DNA from: Rudanella lutea DSM 19387
GTDB taxonomy: Bacteria; Bacteroidota; Bacteroidia; Cytophagales; Spirosomataceae
Length of the DNA: 64,000 bases
NCBI RefSeq assembly: GCF_000383955.1
Contig: NZ_KB913013.1
Span: forward strand, 5,916,325 to 5,980,324
Reading direction: 5' to 3'
Under the pieces are notes generated by a model that was not told the DNA's origin, ran no database searches, and worked only from the letters and a program-made list of their open reading frames with translations. Both the position numbers and the translations under genes were made by a program. Shown piece by piece: positions 17,659 to 27,386 of this stretch (positions are counted from its first letter, which is position 1; each line of letters begins with the position of its first letter).

Positions 17659-20600
17659 TTAGGGCAACTGCTCCACCAAAAAGTCGTAGTTGTAGAGTGG
17701 TCCAGTATTTAGTATGTAGGTAGCCACCACGTTGCTGAAAATCCAGGTTGGGTCGTTGACCGATCCCTGGTATTTCACTTTACCGTTGAGGTCCACATCG
17801 CCCCAGAAATAGCCAAAGGCGAAGTCATAGTTGTAGGTCGGACTGCTGTTGCCGGTCTGAGCGGTGATGACTTCATTCAGCACGGTGGTCAGGTCCGAAG
17901 CTGTACCGGCATACTTTACCTTGCCATCAGCGTTGGCATCACCGGCCCACAGAGCCTGCCGCCCGCTGACGGTCACCATTTCGTTGCCGTTGTAGTTCAC
18001 TGCGCCAGGCTGGTCGTAGATCTGAGACGATGTCATAATTGAGAAGTCGACTACCGTACCTGAACTGCTCAATGGTAGGGCCATGGCCGTCATTACGCCG
18101 AGGTGATTGCGGTGCTTCACTGACACGTAGTACTGACTACCCGTCAGGCCCGTGAACGTAAGCGGTGAGGTACCATCAGCAGGCAACACCACGTCACCAT
18201 CGCGCTGAAGCAGACCGGAGCGGGTAGCCAATATTAGTGTTGGGTTGGCTGCACTACGCAGTTCGACCAGCACCCAATCAACAATCGCGTTGGTTCCTGT
18301 CACCGACAGCACAGCCGACGTTGTGGTTTCGCTACCACCGCCACCGCTCTGACTAAATCGCGGGCTGACCGACGCTGAGTAGGGCGAGGTGGCGGGTAAA
18401 TAGCCGCCCGCCCGCAGGTCGTCGCGCATGAGTGTACCGCTGCCCACGTTGAACAACGCCCCCTGTAAGAGCATCCGCACGTTCAGCCGGACAAGGCCAC
18501 CCACGGGGGCCGGTTGCACCAGCACCGATACCGTGGCCGGGCTGCACTTGCCAGCCGAGTTACAGGCAGCATAGGTGAAGCTAACCGGCCCCACGAAGCC
18601 CGGCGCGGGCGTGAACGTATAGCTCCCCGTTGAACTCATCACAACCGTTCCGCTCTGCGGCTGCCCTGCGGTATAGGTCAGGAGCAGGTTTTGTGGGTCG
18701 TAACTGTTGGTGGCCACCGTGCCCATCGCTGGGGTGTTCACCGGCGTAATCAGCACACCATCGGTAGCTACCGGCGAGATGGTCGTGCCTGTGGGGAGTG
18801 TGGGCTGCACGTTCACCGTCAGCAGGGCCGTGCTGCACAGGGGCGAAGTTGCTTTGTCGCACACCTGATACGGCACACTGACTATGCCGGTGAAGCCAGC
18901 CGGTGGCGTGTAGGTCACAGTACCGTCGTTGTTGACCACCGCCGTGCCCTGGGCGGGCTGACTTAGCAGCGTGGGCCGGTTCAGTTGGCCGTTGGCTGTG
19001 CCGGGGTTGTCGGGGTCACTCACGTTGGCCAGCAGGTTCACCGTCACTGGTACGGCCTGCGTGGTTTGCGTGTTGAGGTTGCTGGCCACGGGCGCGTTGT
19101 TGGCTAGGGCCGACTGGGGCGCGGGCACGACATTCACCGTCACGCAGGCACTGTTGCTGTGACCGGCCGTATTGCTCGCCGTATAGCAGAACGAGGTGGT
19201 GCCGGTAAAGCCCGTGGGGGGCGTATAGGTGTAGCTGCCATCGGGGTTGAGTGTGGCCATTCCCACCGTGGGCGGGGTTGTCAGTGAAGCAGTCAGGGGC
19301 AGTCCGAGCGGGTCGCGGTCGTTAGTCAGCACGTTGCCCGTCACCGGCGTACCGGGGTTAGTGTTGGCAATGTCGGGCATTGTTACGGGCGGCTGGGCTA
19401 CTGTCAGTGTGACGGGTCGGCTGGTGCAGCCACCCGCGTTGCAGGCTGTTACCGTCAGGGTCGTTATACCATCGGGCAGCGTTACGGGGCAGCTAAACGT
19501 ACCCGAACTACTTGCAGTGGTGGTGCAAAGCGTCACCGGGCCAGGCCCCGTCAGGGTAATCTGCGCGCCCGGATTTGCTGTGCCCGTTACTGGCTGCGTG
19601 GGCGGACCAGGGGCCACCGGTGGATCAACCACCAGCGAAGGCCGCACCGGAGCTGTCGTGCTGACGCAGCTCGTTACATTACAGGCCGTCACGATCACAC
19701 TCGTCAGGCTCGGTGGCAGCGGACCAGGGCAGCTAAACGTGCCCGACTGGCTGGCTGTCGTTGTACACAGGGTTTGGCCCGTGGGGTCTGTGAGCGTCAG
19801 GGCTACACCCGGCGTGGCCGTACCCGTAATAGGGCCGGTAGGCGGCACAGGATCTACGATCACAACAGGCGGTCCAATCACCGTGCGGCTGGTGGGCTGC
19901 GTCACGCAACTCGCCGAATTGCAAGCCGTTACAGTCAGGTTCGTTTCGCCGGGGGGTAAGGTGACCGGACAGCTAAACGTACCGCTGCTGCTGGCCGTGG
20001 TGGTGCAGAGCGTAACCGGACCAGGTCCGGTGATGGTGATCTGTGCCCCCGGATTTGCCGTACCCGTAATGGGTTGCGTGGGTGGCCCAGGACTTACAGG
20101 CGGAGCAACTGTCAGGCTGGGCAAAGGCGTTACGGTCTGGCTGGTGCAGCCCGCCAGGTTGCAGGCCGTTACAATGATGTTGGTCAGGCTCGGAGGGAGC
20201 GTAACCGGACAACTGTAGCTGCCACTGCTGCTGGCCGTGGTGGTACAGAGAGTACGTCCGCTGGGGTCGGTAATCACAATCTGCGCGTCGGGCGTAGCCG
20301 TACCCGTCGTGGGGCCGGTAGGCGGCACCGGATCAACTATGAGCGTGGGGGGCGCGACGACACTGAAACTGCTGATGGCTGTACCGCAACCAACGGAGGT
20401 ACAGGCAATGGCCGTAACCGTCTGTGAGCCGGGGGTAAACGTCAGACTCGTGCAGGTAAACGTACCGGTGTTGCTGGCCGTCACGACGCAGGGGCCACCG
20501 GTGGTGCCGGGTCCACCCGTCAGTGTGACGCTGGTGCCGGGTGTAGCCGTACCCGTAATGGGCGGGTTGGTGGTCGTCACAAACGTGTTGGGTGCCGGGC

Positions 20601-23600
20601 CGGTGATAGCTACACTCGGTGGATCGACCACCGGAGCGGCCGGGCAGCGGGCACCGTCGTTATTGGCCGAAACTGGCCCCTGTGAGAACAGCGTAGCCGC
20701 CAGACCGCCTGTATGCGGGTTGGGGATGCGGAAAATCTGTCCGGTGGCATTGTTACCGAGGTACAAACTTCCATCCAGATCCATGTAGGCGGCTCCAAAA
20801 CCACTATCCGTAGCCCGAATCGCGGTGCCCGTTACAGACCCGACTACCGTGCGCGCGCCCGTCGAAGGGTTGAACCGCAACAACTGGAACGTATTGTCAA
20901 CCCCGTAGAGGTTGCCATCAATCGGGCTAAAGGCCCAGTCGGCCATCAACGTAGCGGTCGTGGTTAAATTAGGAAGCAAGGCCAGATAGGTAGACGAATT
21001 GGGGTTCAAATCCACCCGGTAAATGGTTGTGCTGGTGCCATTACCGCTGAACAGGTACAGCACACCATTGGCATTCACATCGCCCACGTTGAACGCACCA
21101 TTGGCGGGCAACCCGTTGATGTTCATTACCTGTGCCGAAAAATCGCCCCCGATGCGTACCACCTGACTCGTATTGACCCGATAACCCCAGATGTAATCAT
21201 CGAAGGTATTGTATCCCAATGCGTTAAGCTGGTTGTCGGGTGCCGGGGCAATACTATTCGCTGCGGTTGAACTGACTCCGCTGGATAAGTTGACCCGCAC
21301 AACGCCGGTAGAAACATTGGCCGGGTTCTGGAACAAATAAGCGTCTGTGCCGCATACAAACTGGGGCTGTGGGGTCAGCACGGGCGCACTGGGGCAACGT
21401 GCCCCGTCGTTGTTGGCCGACGGTGATCCGGTTGAGAACAGAGTCGTTACGAGCGAACCCGAATGCGGCTGGGCAAGCCGGAAAATCTGACCCGTGGCGT
21501 TGTTGCTCAGATACAAGGCACCCGTATTGTCCATGTAGGTCGCGCCGAAACCGCTGTCGGTCGCCCGAATCGCGGTGCCCGTTACCGCACCAACCACCGT
21601 GCGCGCGCCCGTTGCCGGGTTGAACCGCAGCAACTGGAACGTATTATCGACCGTATAGAAATTCCCGTCGACCGGGCTGACCGACCAGTCGGCAATGATC
21701 GAAGCCGTGGTCGTCAGGCTCGACAACAACGTCAGGTAGGTAGGCGAAGTCGGGCGCAGGTCGACCCGGTAAATGGTTGTGCTGCTGCCGCTGCCGCTAT
21801 ACAGGTACAGAATCCCGTCGAGACCCACATCGCCCACGTTGAAGCTGCCGTTTACAGGTAAACCCGCAATTGTCACGGGTTGAACACCAAACCCGGCCCC
21901 GACTCGCACAATCTGATCCGTGTTGAGTCGATATCCCCAGATAAAGTTGTCGATGGTGTTATAGCCCATCGCGTTTAAATCGGTGTTGGGGGTCGGCAAC
22001 ATCCCCTGAGCTACGGTGGTACTGGCACCCGATTGCAGGTTCACGCTGACGATACTGGTAGGTACACCGACGAGGTTCTGAAACAGGTACGCACTCGTGC
22101 CGCAGACATAGGAAGTCTGCTCCCAGAGCGTCACGAATGGGACACTGGCTACCGAACTACGCCCCGCTGAGTTGCCCGCTACGGCCGACACACTGTTGCG
22201 CCCCGACACAAAAGTCAGACTCGTGCAGGTCCAGGAACCGTCGTTAGCCGCCGTAACTACACACGGCCCGCCCGTGGTGCCGGGGCTTCCCGTTACCGTC
22301 ACGCTCGCGCCCGGTGTGGCCGTACCCGTAATGGGCGGGTTGAGCGAGGCTACCAGCGTATTGGGAGCCGGGCTGGTGATAGCTACCGTGGGCAGGACCG
22401 GACACACGCCAAACAGCAGCCCGTTGGACCACTGCACGCAGGCTCCGCCCACGGCCGATACCGCCGTGCCAACGCTCAGGGTGGGTAGAGGTGTCTGTGT
22501 ATTGTCGAACGTGACGTGATACACCAGATACGTAGCCGGAGCCAGACCCGACACCCCGTTACCGCCCGGTGCTGAAACGGCCTGAATCACGCCCGTCAAA
22601 TCCACGGCCACGACCTGCGCCGTGGTGTTGGACCCATTCGACTGACTTACCACATTGATGCTCAGGCTACCCGTGCGGCTGTCGCACAGGGCCGTCTGGC
22701 AGGCTGTGTTGCTGGTGATAAGGGTTGCAGACGTAGCCGAAACGTCGGCGCAGCCGGTGCCGTTGTTCACTACGGCACGGTATTGCTGGCTATTTTGCGC
22801 ATTGACGAAGTTGTACGACGCCTTACCCGCGCTGCCCGCAATGGGCTGCCACGTAGCGCCGTTGTTCGTGCTGGTTTCCCAGCGCACTACATCACCGGTT
22901 TGGCCGGTTATTGTTAAGCTGCCCACGTTGCTCTGAGTACACAGGGGCAGGTTGCCCAAATAGCTCACTAAACCGCCCACGGTAGGTGTAGCACAGGGGG
23001 TTACATTGGCACTGCCAAAGGTATAGGCCGTGTAGATGTTCGGGACTACGGCTGTAGTGGTCGTGATGCTGCCTGAGCCAGCAAGTGTTCCCGTGGCCGT
23101 GCCGCCCAGATTCACCCATTGGGTGCCGTCCCAGCCGACAATGACTAAATTGCTCAGGGTGCCGCCCGTCAGGGTGGTGAGGTTGCTGGCCGCGTTCCAG
23201 GTAAGGGTCAAGTTGACAGCACCGGGGCCGTTAATGTCCCAATACTCCACCGGACTCACACCCGTTACACCTGCCCCCAAAGCCGCCGTACTGAACGGCC
23301 CACCCGTGGGCAACGTAGCCGACGAAGGGTTGGTGGCGAAATAAGCCGCCGAATAGGTTCCGCTGCTGGGCGGGGCCGAAATGCCAGCTGGGCGTAGCAC
23401 CGCGCTATTGCCGACCGGGAAGGTGAAGGCTGTATTGCCTACTCGTTCGGCGTAGCCGTCCACATGGCTCGCATCCGAGGTGCCGTTATGCGATGCGCCC
23501 GGTTGCCAGCTAATGTTGGCCGTGGGTTCGGGGCGGGGCGTGACCACGTAGCCCGAAACGGCCGTCAGGGTGCCGTAAACACCCATATGGCCGCCCGAAT

Positions 23601-23724
23601 GTACGCCCACGTTGCCGAACACCCCGCTGCCCGTTTGGGCCTGGGCAAGCGGCACGAGCACTAGCAGCGGCAACGCCAGCCAAAGGAATACCAGCGCGAC
23701 AGTTTGATGTAACAGTCGTTTCAT
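17659..23724 (-). CDS. Giant mosaic exported protein (2021 aa)
   Basis: Signal peptide to about residue 29 (LVPLAQAQ). An N-terminal module follows (~30-250; SGYVVTPRP, AFTFPVGN, RPAGIS, EYWDING), also present twice in the protein at 24608-26641. Two tandem ~240-residue DUF6923-like units begin YVCGTSAYLFQN and FVCGTDAYLFQN (nt ~22115-21395 and ~21365-20645). Ig-like repeats of the ITGTATPGA type with LCTTTAS and VTACN follow (nt ~20640-19395). Cadherin-like or Big repeats (GSYTYTPPTGFTG) come next. The C-terminus has two dockerin-like calcium motifs, GDANADGKVKYAG and GDVDLNGKVKYQG. It is probably a very large cell-surface fibre. I see no catalytic motif and no classical T9SS domain. Confidence 0.85.
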   Translation of the reverse strand: MKRLLHQTVALVFLWLALPLLVLVPLAQAQTGSGVFGNVGVHSGGHMGVYGTLTAVSGYVVTPRPEPTANISWQPGASHNGTSDASHVDGYAERVGNTAFTFPVGNSAVLRPAGISAPPSSGTYSAAYFATNPSSATLPTGGPFSTAALGAGVTGVSPVEYWDINGPGAVNLTLTWNAASNLTTLTGGTLSNLVIVGWDGTQWVNLGGTATGTLAGSGSITTTTAVVPNIYTAYTFGSANVTPCATPTVGGLVSYLGNLPLCTQSNVGSLTITGQTGDVVRWETSTNNGATWQPIAGSAGKASYNFVNAQNSQQYRAVVNNGTGCADVSATSATLITSNTACQTALCDSRTGSLSINVVSQSNGSNTTAQVVAVDLTGVIQAVSAPGGNGVSGLAPATYLVYHVTFDNTQTPLPTLSVGTAVSAVGGACVQWSNGLLFGVCPVLPTVAITSPAPNTLVASLNPPITGTATPGASVTVTGSPGTTGGPCVVTAANDGSWTCTSLTFVSGRNSVSAVAGNSAGRSSVASVPFVTLWEQTSYVCGTSAYLFQNLVGVPTSIVSVNLQSGASTTVAQGMLPTPNTDLNAMGYNTIDNFIWGYRLNTDQIVRVGAGFGVQPVTIAGLPVNGSFNVGDVGLDGILYLYSGSGSSTTIYRVDLRPTSPTYLTLLSSLTTTASIIADWSVSPVDGNFYTVDNTFQLLRFNPATGARTVVGAVTGTAIRATDSGFGATYMDNTGALYLSNNATGQIFRLAQPHSGSLVTTLFSTGSPSANNDGARCPSAPVLTPQPQFVCGTDAYLFQNPANVSTGVVRVNLSSGVSSTAANSIAPAPDNQLNALGYNTFDDYIWGYRVNTSQVVRIGGDFSAQVMNINGLPANGAFNVGDVNANGVLYLFSGNGTSTTIYRVDLNPNSSTYLALLPNLTTTATLMADWAFSPIDGNLYGVDNTFQLLRFNPSTGARTVVGSVTGTAIRATDSGFGAAYMDLDGSLYLGNNATGQIFRIPNPHTGGLAATLFSQGPVSANNDGARCPAAPVVDPPSVAITGPAPNTFVTTTNPPITGTATPGTSVTLTGGPGTTGGPCVVTASNTGTFTCTSLTFTPGSQTVTAIACTSVGCGTAISSFSVVAPPTLIVDPVPPTGPTTGTATPDAQIVITDPSGRTLCTTTASSSGSYSCPVTLPPSLTNIIVTACNLAGCTSQTVTPLPSLTVAPPVSPGPPTQPITGTANPGAQITITGPGPVTLCTTTASSSGTFSCPVTLPPGETNLTVTACNSASCVTQPTSRTVIGPPVVIVDPVPPTGPITGTATPGVALTLTDPTGQTLCTTTASQSGTFSCPGPLPPSLTSVIVTACNVTSCVSTTAPVRPSLVVDPPVAPGPPTQPVTGTANPGAQITLTGPGPVTLCTTTASSSGTFSCPVTLPDGITTLTVTACNAGGCTSRPVTLTVAQPPVTMPDIANTNPGTPVTGNVLTNDRDPLGLPLTASLTTPPTVGMATLNPDGSYTYTPPTGFTGTTSFCYTASNTAGHSNSACVTVNVVPAPQSALANNAPVASNLNTQTTQAVPVTVNLLANVSDPDNPGTANGQLNRPTLLSQPAQGTAVVNNDGTVTYTPPAGFTGIVSVPYQVCDKATSPLCSTALLTVNVQPTLPTGTTISPVATDGVLITPVNTPAMGTVATNSYDPQNLLLTYTAGQPQSGTVVMSSTGSYTFTPAPGFVGPVSFTYAACNSAGKCSPATVSVLVQPAPVGGLVRLNVRMLLQGALFNVGSGTLMRDDLRAGGYLPATSPYSASVSPRFSQSGGGGSETTTSAVLSVTGTNAIVDWVLVELRSAANPTLILATRSGLLQRDGDVVLPADGTSPLTFTGLTGSQYYVSVKHRNHLGVMTAMALPLSSSGTVVDFSIMTSSQIYDQPGAVNYNGNEMVTVSGRQALWAGDANADGKVKYAGTASDLTTVLNEVITAQTGNSSPTYNYDFAFGYFWGDVDLNGKVKYQGSVNDPTWIFSNVVATYILNTGPLYNYDFLVEQLP

Positions 23725-23797
23725 GCGTTAGAAAATTAATTTTATGTCTTCAGAGACTGATGTGAGGCTGCAGAAGCCTTAATTAAACGTCGCGATT

Positions 23798-24568
23798 TTA
23801 CCGCAACTCAATCACTTGAAGAGAGCCTCCGGTTGCGTTAAGGGCCACTCCTGCAGTGAGTGCTGTGTTCATAGACGAGTTTGCTATAAATGCTGACACC
23901 GTATCGTTTGCATTTAAATACACCACTATTGAAAATGATCCGGACTGGCGTGTACCTGTCAACGAGCCAAGATTAGGAGCCAAATTCCTGTAACAATTCT
24001 CTCCTATCGGCGTTGCATTTTTTTGATAGTATATACACGTGGAAACAAGTGTTCCTGCGGCATCGTCCACTCCAAGAGTCCCATTAATTTGATAGTAACC
24101 TGCACGAGGAACTACGATTCTGTTATTAACTAAATCAACGCTTCCAGGGTAAGATTGAAAATCAACGCTAACAAAATCAATCGGCGTGTTGGTGGTCGCG
24201 CTCGGCACGACTTGAGAAGCATTTTGCTTCATAGAGGCAATAAACCGGGGTTGTAGTGAAACAGCAGCCGGTGCTTTCTGCACGTAACCATCAGCGGTAA
24301 TCATCAGCGTCTGAGCTGCCGAGGTTTGGCCTTCTTTTACGCCCGTGACCTGTAGCGGGTCACCGCTAAATGTACCTGATACACTGACCGCACCAGTTGT
24401 TTTGTCCACAATTACCTTATTCCCATTCGTGGCCTCCACCTCCAGGTTGCTGTTGCTGCCGATGGTGGTGTAGTTGTTGCCGATTTTGACCTGAGCGCGG
24501 CTTGCTTCCGGCAACAGCAACAAACCGGCAAGCAGTGAAAAAACGTAAACGAGTTGATTGATTTTCAT
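23798..24568 (-). CDS. Secreted protein with VKIG module and C1q/TNF-like domain
   Basis: A 256-residue protein with signal peptide ending RAQ. Residues ~26-65 (VKIGNNYTTIGSNSNLEVEA, then VDKTTGAVSVSG) form a module shared with the proteins at 27387-28067 and 28628-29374. The C-terminal ~140 residues look like a C1q/TNF-type jelly roll (AGYYQINGTLGV, NDTVSAFIANSS), a fold that usually trimerises. This layout resembles phage-tail-fibre-like or stalk-plus-head surface proteins. It lies between two giant mosaic proteins on the same strand and may share transcripts with them. Confidence 0.75.
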   Translation of the reverse strand: MKINQLVYVFSLLAGLLLLPEASRAQVKIGNNYTTIGSNSNLEVEATNGNKVIVDKTTGAVSVSGTFSGDPLQVTGVKEGQTSAAQTLMITADGYVQKAPAAVSLQPRFIASMKQNASQVVPSATTNTPIDFVSVDFQSYPGSVDLVNNRIVVPRAGYYQINGTLGVDDAAGTLVSTCIYYQKNATPIGENCYRNLAPNLGSLTGTRQSGSFSIVVYLNANDTVSAFIANSSMNTALTAGVALNATGGSLQVIELR

Positions 24569-24607
24569 TGGAGTTGGTCGCCCAGCGGGCGGGTTAATGG
24601 TTGACTT

Positions 24608-26641
24608 TTATTTCGTTATCACACTCGCCTGCACCGTACAATTTACTGGGCAGGCCCCGGCACTTGTCGTGAGCGTGACGGTCGCGGACGTTGCCGCCGT
24701 ACAACCGGCTCCGTTCTGCACCACCGCCCGATACTGTTGGCCGTTCTGGGCGTTCGTAAACGGAAGGCTTGTAGTTGTGTTTGCGACGGGGTTCCAGGTG
24801 GTGCCGTTGTCGGTGCTGGTTTCCCAGCCCGTCACGTTCCCCGTTTGGCCGGTGAGCGTAATCACACCCGCGTTGGCTATGTTGCAGAGCGCACCGCCCG
24901 CAAATGTGGCCGTACCGCCCACCGAGGGGCTGGGGCAGGTGGCAGGCACCACAAAGCTGCTGGTGGCGGTGTTGCTGGTGCCAACCGAGTTGCTCGCAAT
25001 GGCCGTGATGGTGTGGCCCATGCCCGTTGCAAACGTCAGGCTCGTGCAGGTCCAGCTGCCGTCGGGGGCAGCCGTTACGATGCACGGGCCGCCCGTGCTG
25101 TTACCCCCACCGCTGACGGTCACGCTGGCCCCCGCCGTAGCCGACCCCACAATGGGCGGATTCGGTGTAGCCTGGGAGCCGTTGGCCGGGGTGAAAATAG
25201 CCACCGTGGGGGGCTGGGGTGCTGCCGCCTTGCTGCCAAACGTATAGGCCATATAGGTGTTCGGCGTGATGCCGGGCACGGTCAGCGTACCGGTGCCGCT
25301 CAGGGTGCCGGTGGTGCTGGGCGAACCGAGGTCCACCCACTTACTCCCGTCCCATCCCACCATAATCAGATCATTCAGGTTGCCGTTTGTCAGCGTGCTG
25401 AGGTCGCTGGCCGGGTTCCACGTAAAAGTCAGGTCCACTGGCTCGGTGCCGTTCACATCCCAATACTCCACCGGACTTACCGCATTCACACCCATGCCCC
25501 GGCTGGTGGTGCTGAAGGGCGCGCCCGCAGGCAACGTGGCCGATGCCGGGTTGGTGCTGAAATAAGCGGCCTGTAGCGTGGACGTCGCGCTCGCCGGGGC
25601 ACTCATGCCCACGGGCCGGAGCGCGGTGCCGTCGCCCACAGGAAACACGAAGGCCGTGTTGCCCACCTTCTCCACATAGCCGTTCACGTGGCTGTCGTCG
25701 GAGGCATCGAACCAGTTGGTGCCGGGCATGAATACAATATTGTCGTCCGCCGTAGGCCGGGGGGTATTCACATAGCCATCCACAAACGTTACGTCGCAAT
25801 ACACGGCCATTGTACCGCTAGGGTGAACCTCCACATCGGTAGGGCCATGAATCACAATGCCGCAGGTGCTGCTGGCGGTGGGGGGCGTTACCACGTTGCC
25901 TTTGCGGGCCAGGGTGTAGGCCGTATAGGTGTCGGGCACTACGGGCGTAGTGGTCGTGATGGACCCCGTAGCCAGCGGATTGCCGGTGGCCGTGCCGCCC
26001 AGATCGACCCACCGGGTGCCGTCCCAGCCCGCAATCGTAATCAGGCTGGTGTTATTGGCAAAGCCGTTGGCAATCAGGTTGCTCGTCAGGTTCCAGGTCA
26101 GGGTGATGTTCACCGCCTGCGCCCCGTTGATGTCCCAATATTCGGTGCCGCTCACACCGAGAAGGCCCGAACCGAGGGCTGTGCGGCTAAACGGTCCGCC
26201 CGTGGGCAGGGTAGCCGTGCCGGGGTCGGCATAGAAGTAAGCTGCCTGAAAGGTGCCGCTCGTAGGGGGAGCCGATATACCCGCCGGGCGTAGCGTGGTG
26301 CCGTCACCAACCGGAAACGTAAACGCCGACGTACCGGCCACCTCGGCATAGCCGTTCACGTGGCTCCCGTCCGACGCGCCCGTGTAGCCGCTGCCGGGCC
26401 GGAAACTGATGTTGTCATTGGGCGAAGCGCGGGGCGTAATCACGTAGCCACTCACAAACGTGAGCGAATTATAGATAGCCAGCTTGCCGCCCGGAGTGGA
26501 TGCTCCCGGCATGGAGGTGCCATTAGGGTGAACCTGCACCGTGCCGAAAACGGAACTTTGGGTGGTTTGGGCCAGCAGTGGCCCTACACCCAATACCCAC
26601 AGGGTAAGCCCGGCGATCAGAAGGAGTAGCCGTCTTTTCAT
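24608..26641 (-). CDS. Mosaic exported protein with two copies of the N-terminal module
   Basis: The start at 26641 (MKRRLLLLIAGLTLWVLGVG) gives a signal peptide; the frame upstream overlaps the plus-strand gene and is unlikely. The 677-residue product carries two tandem ~220-residue copies of the module seen once in the 2021-residue protein: GYVITPRASPNDNISF, AFTFPVGDG, LRPAGIS, EYWDING in the first and GYVNTPRP, AFVFPVGDG, LRPVGMS, EYWDVNG in the second. An Ig-like unit (GSATAGASVTVSGGG) and a C-terminal unit (GQTGNVTGWETSTDNG) follow, both also found in the 2021-residue protein. It is probably surface-exposed. Its start codon is about 50 bp from that of the divergent gene on the plus strand. 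Confidence 0.82.
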   Translation of the reverse strand: MKRRLLLLIAGLTLWVLGVGPLLAQTTQSSVFGTVQVHPNGTSMPGASTPGGKLAIYNSLTFVSGYVITPRASPNDNISFRPGSGYTGASDGSHVNGYAEVAGTSAFTFPVGDGTTLRPAGISAPPTSGTFQAAYFYADPGTATLPTGGPFSRTALGSGLLGVSGTEYWDINGAQAVNITLTWNLTSNLIANGFANNTSLITIAGWDGTRWVDLGGTATGNPLATGSITTTTPVVPDTYTAYTLARKGNVVTPPTASSTCGIVIHGPTDVEVHPSGTMAVYCDVTFVDGYVNTPRPTADDNIVFMPGTNWFDASDDSHVNGYVEKVGNTAFVFPVGDGTALRPVGMSAPASATSTLQAAYFSTNPASATLPAGAPFSTTSRGMGVNAVSPVEYWDVNGTEPVDLTFTWNPASDLSTLTNGNLNDLIMVGWDGSKWVDLGSPSTTGTLSGTGTLTVPGITPNTYMAYTFGSKAAAPQPPTVAIFTPANGSQATPNPPIVGSATAGASVTVSGGGNSTGGPCIVTAAPDGSWTCTSLTFATGMGHTITAIASNSVGTSNTATSSFVVPATCPSPSVGGTATFAGGALCNIANAGVITLTGQTGNVTGWETSTDNGTTWNPVANTTTSLPFTNAQNGQQYRAVVQNGAGCTAATSATVTLTTSAGACPVNCTVQASVITK

Positions 26642-26692
26642 ACCGCTAAGGGGGTTATAATGTGTTTTTTTGGTAAAAATTTCTCTGTTTTC

Positions 26693-27334
26693 ATGGCTAT
26701 TTCTGAAAAACCATTTGCCAGTTGTACGCTCAAAAGCGTCGATAAACAATTCAGAACCCGGCGAACCGAGCAGCTTCCGTCGCTGACCGATTGGCTTAAC
26801 CGACCTGCCGAAATTTCCAACTTCGAGCGGGAGGCTCTGATGCGGTTTCAACGAGGACTAAACTTCAACGTACACGACTGGAACGAACACGAGCTGGATA
26901 CCCACTTCATCGGCCCAATCTTCGCTTTAATCGACTTCTCGACGCTGGCCTTCAATCACTTCAGTCAACGCGACATCGAAGCCACCGTCGATGGCATGGT
27001 GGCAAGCAGCTACCGCGAGCCAGAACAGCCATTCTTTGTGTTTCAAGACTACAAGCTCAACCTCGACAGTGACGACTGCCCAGCCCACGTCGACCCGGCC
27101 GGTCAGTGCCTGGCTGCGATGCTGGCGGGGCAAATGCTGAACCCCTCGCCCGACCTGCCCGTGTATGGCTGCAACGTGATGGGTAGCCTTTGGCAGTTTA
27201 TGACACTCGAAGACCGCCAATACGCCACCAGCCCCGGTTACTCAGCCACCTCTGACGACTTGTTCGACGTCGTCCGCATTCTGAAAACCTTGAAGCAGAT
27301 CGTAGCCGAGCGCGTAGCGGCTGTTAATCCCTGA
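26693..27334 (+). CDS. Hypothetical protein, possible PD-(D/E)XK-like fold
   Basis: About 213 residues if started at MAISEKPFASCTL; the frame is open back to 26660, where a GGGGG run precedes the ATG. The centre (PFFVFQDYKLNLDSD, then QCLAAMLAGQ, YGCNVMGSLWQFMTLEDRQY) follows the pattern of restriction-endonuclease-like folds in which an acidic-x-Lys strand is followed by a helix with Gln and a 'YG..T.G..W.F' strand. This is a fold guess, not a family match. It is the only plus-strand gene in the exported-protein block and has no signal peptide, so it is probably cytoplasmic. Confidence 0.6.
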   Translation: MAISEKPFASCTLKSVDKQFRTRRTEQLPSLTDWLNRPAEISNFEREALMRFQRGLNFNVHDWNEHELDTHFIGPIFALIDFSTLAFNHFSQRDIEATVDGMVASSYREPEQPFFVFQDYKLNLDSDDCPAHVDPAGQCLAAMLAGQMLNPSPDLPVYGCNVMGSLWQFMTLEDRQYATSPGYSATSDDLFDVVRILKTLKQIVAERVAAVNP

Positions 27335-27386
27335 ATTGCGATTTTGTTGCTTGTCATCTAAGACCGAAGTCGATATCCTTAGACGA

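Noticed and set aside
19247..20218. A 323-codon plus-strand frame inside the giant mosaic protein gene
   Set aside because: It is antisense to repeated GC-rich coding DNA and consists of monotonous Val/Gly/Pro/Thr text; the minus-strand protein is clearly the real one.
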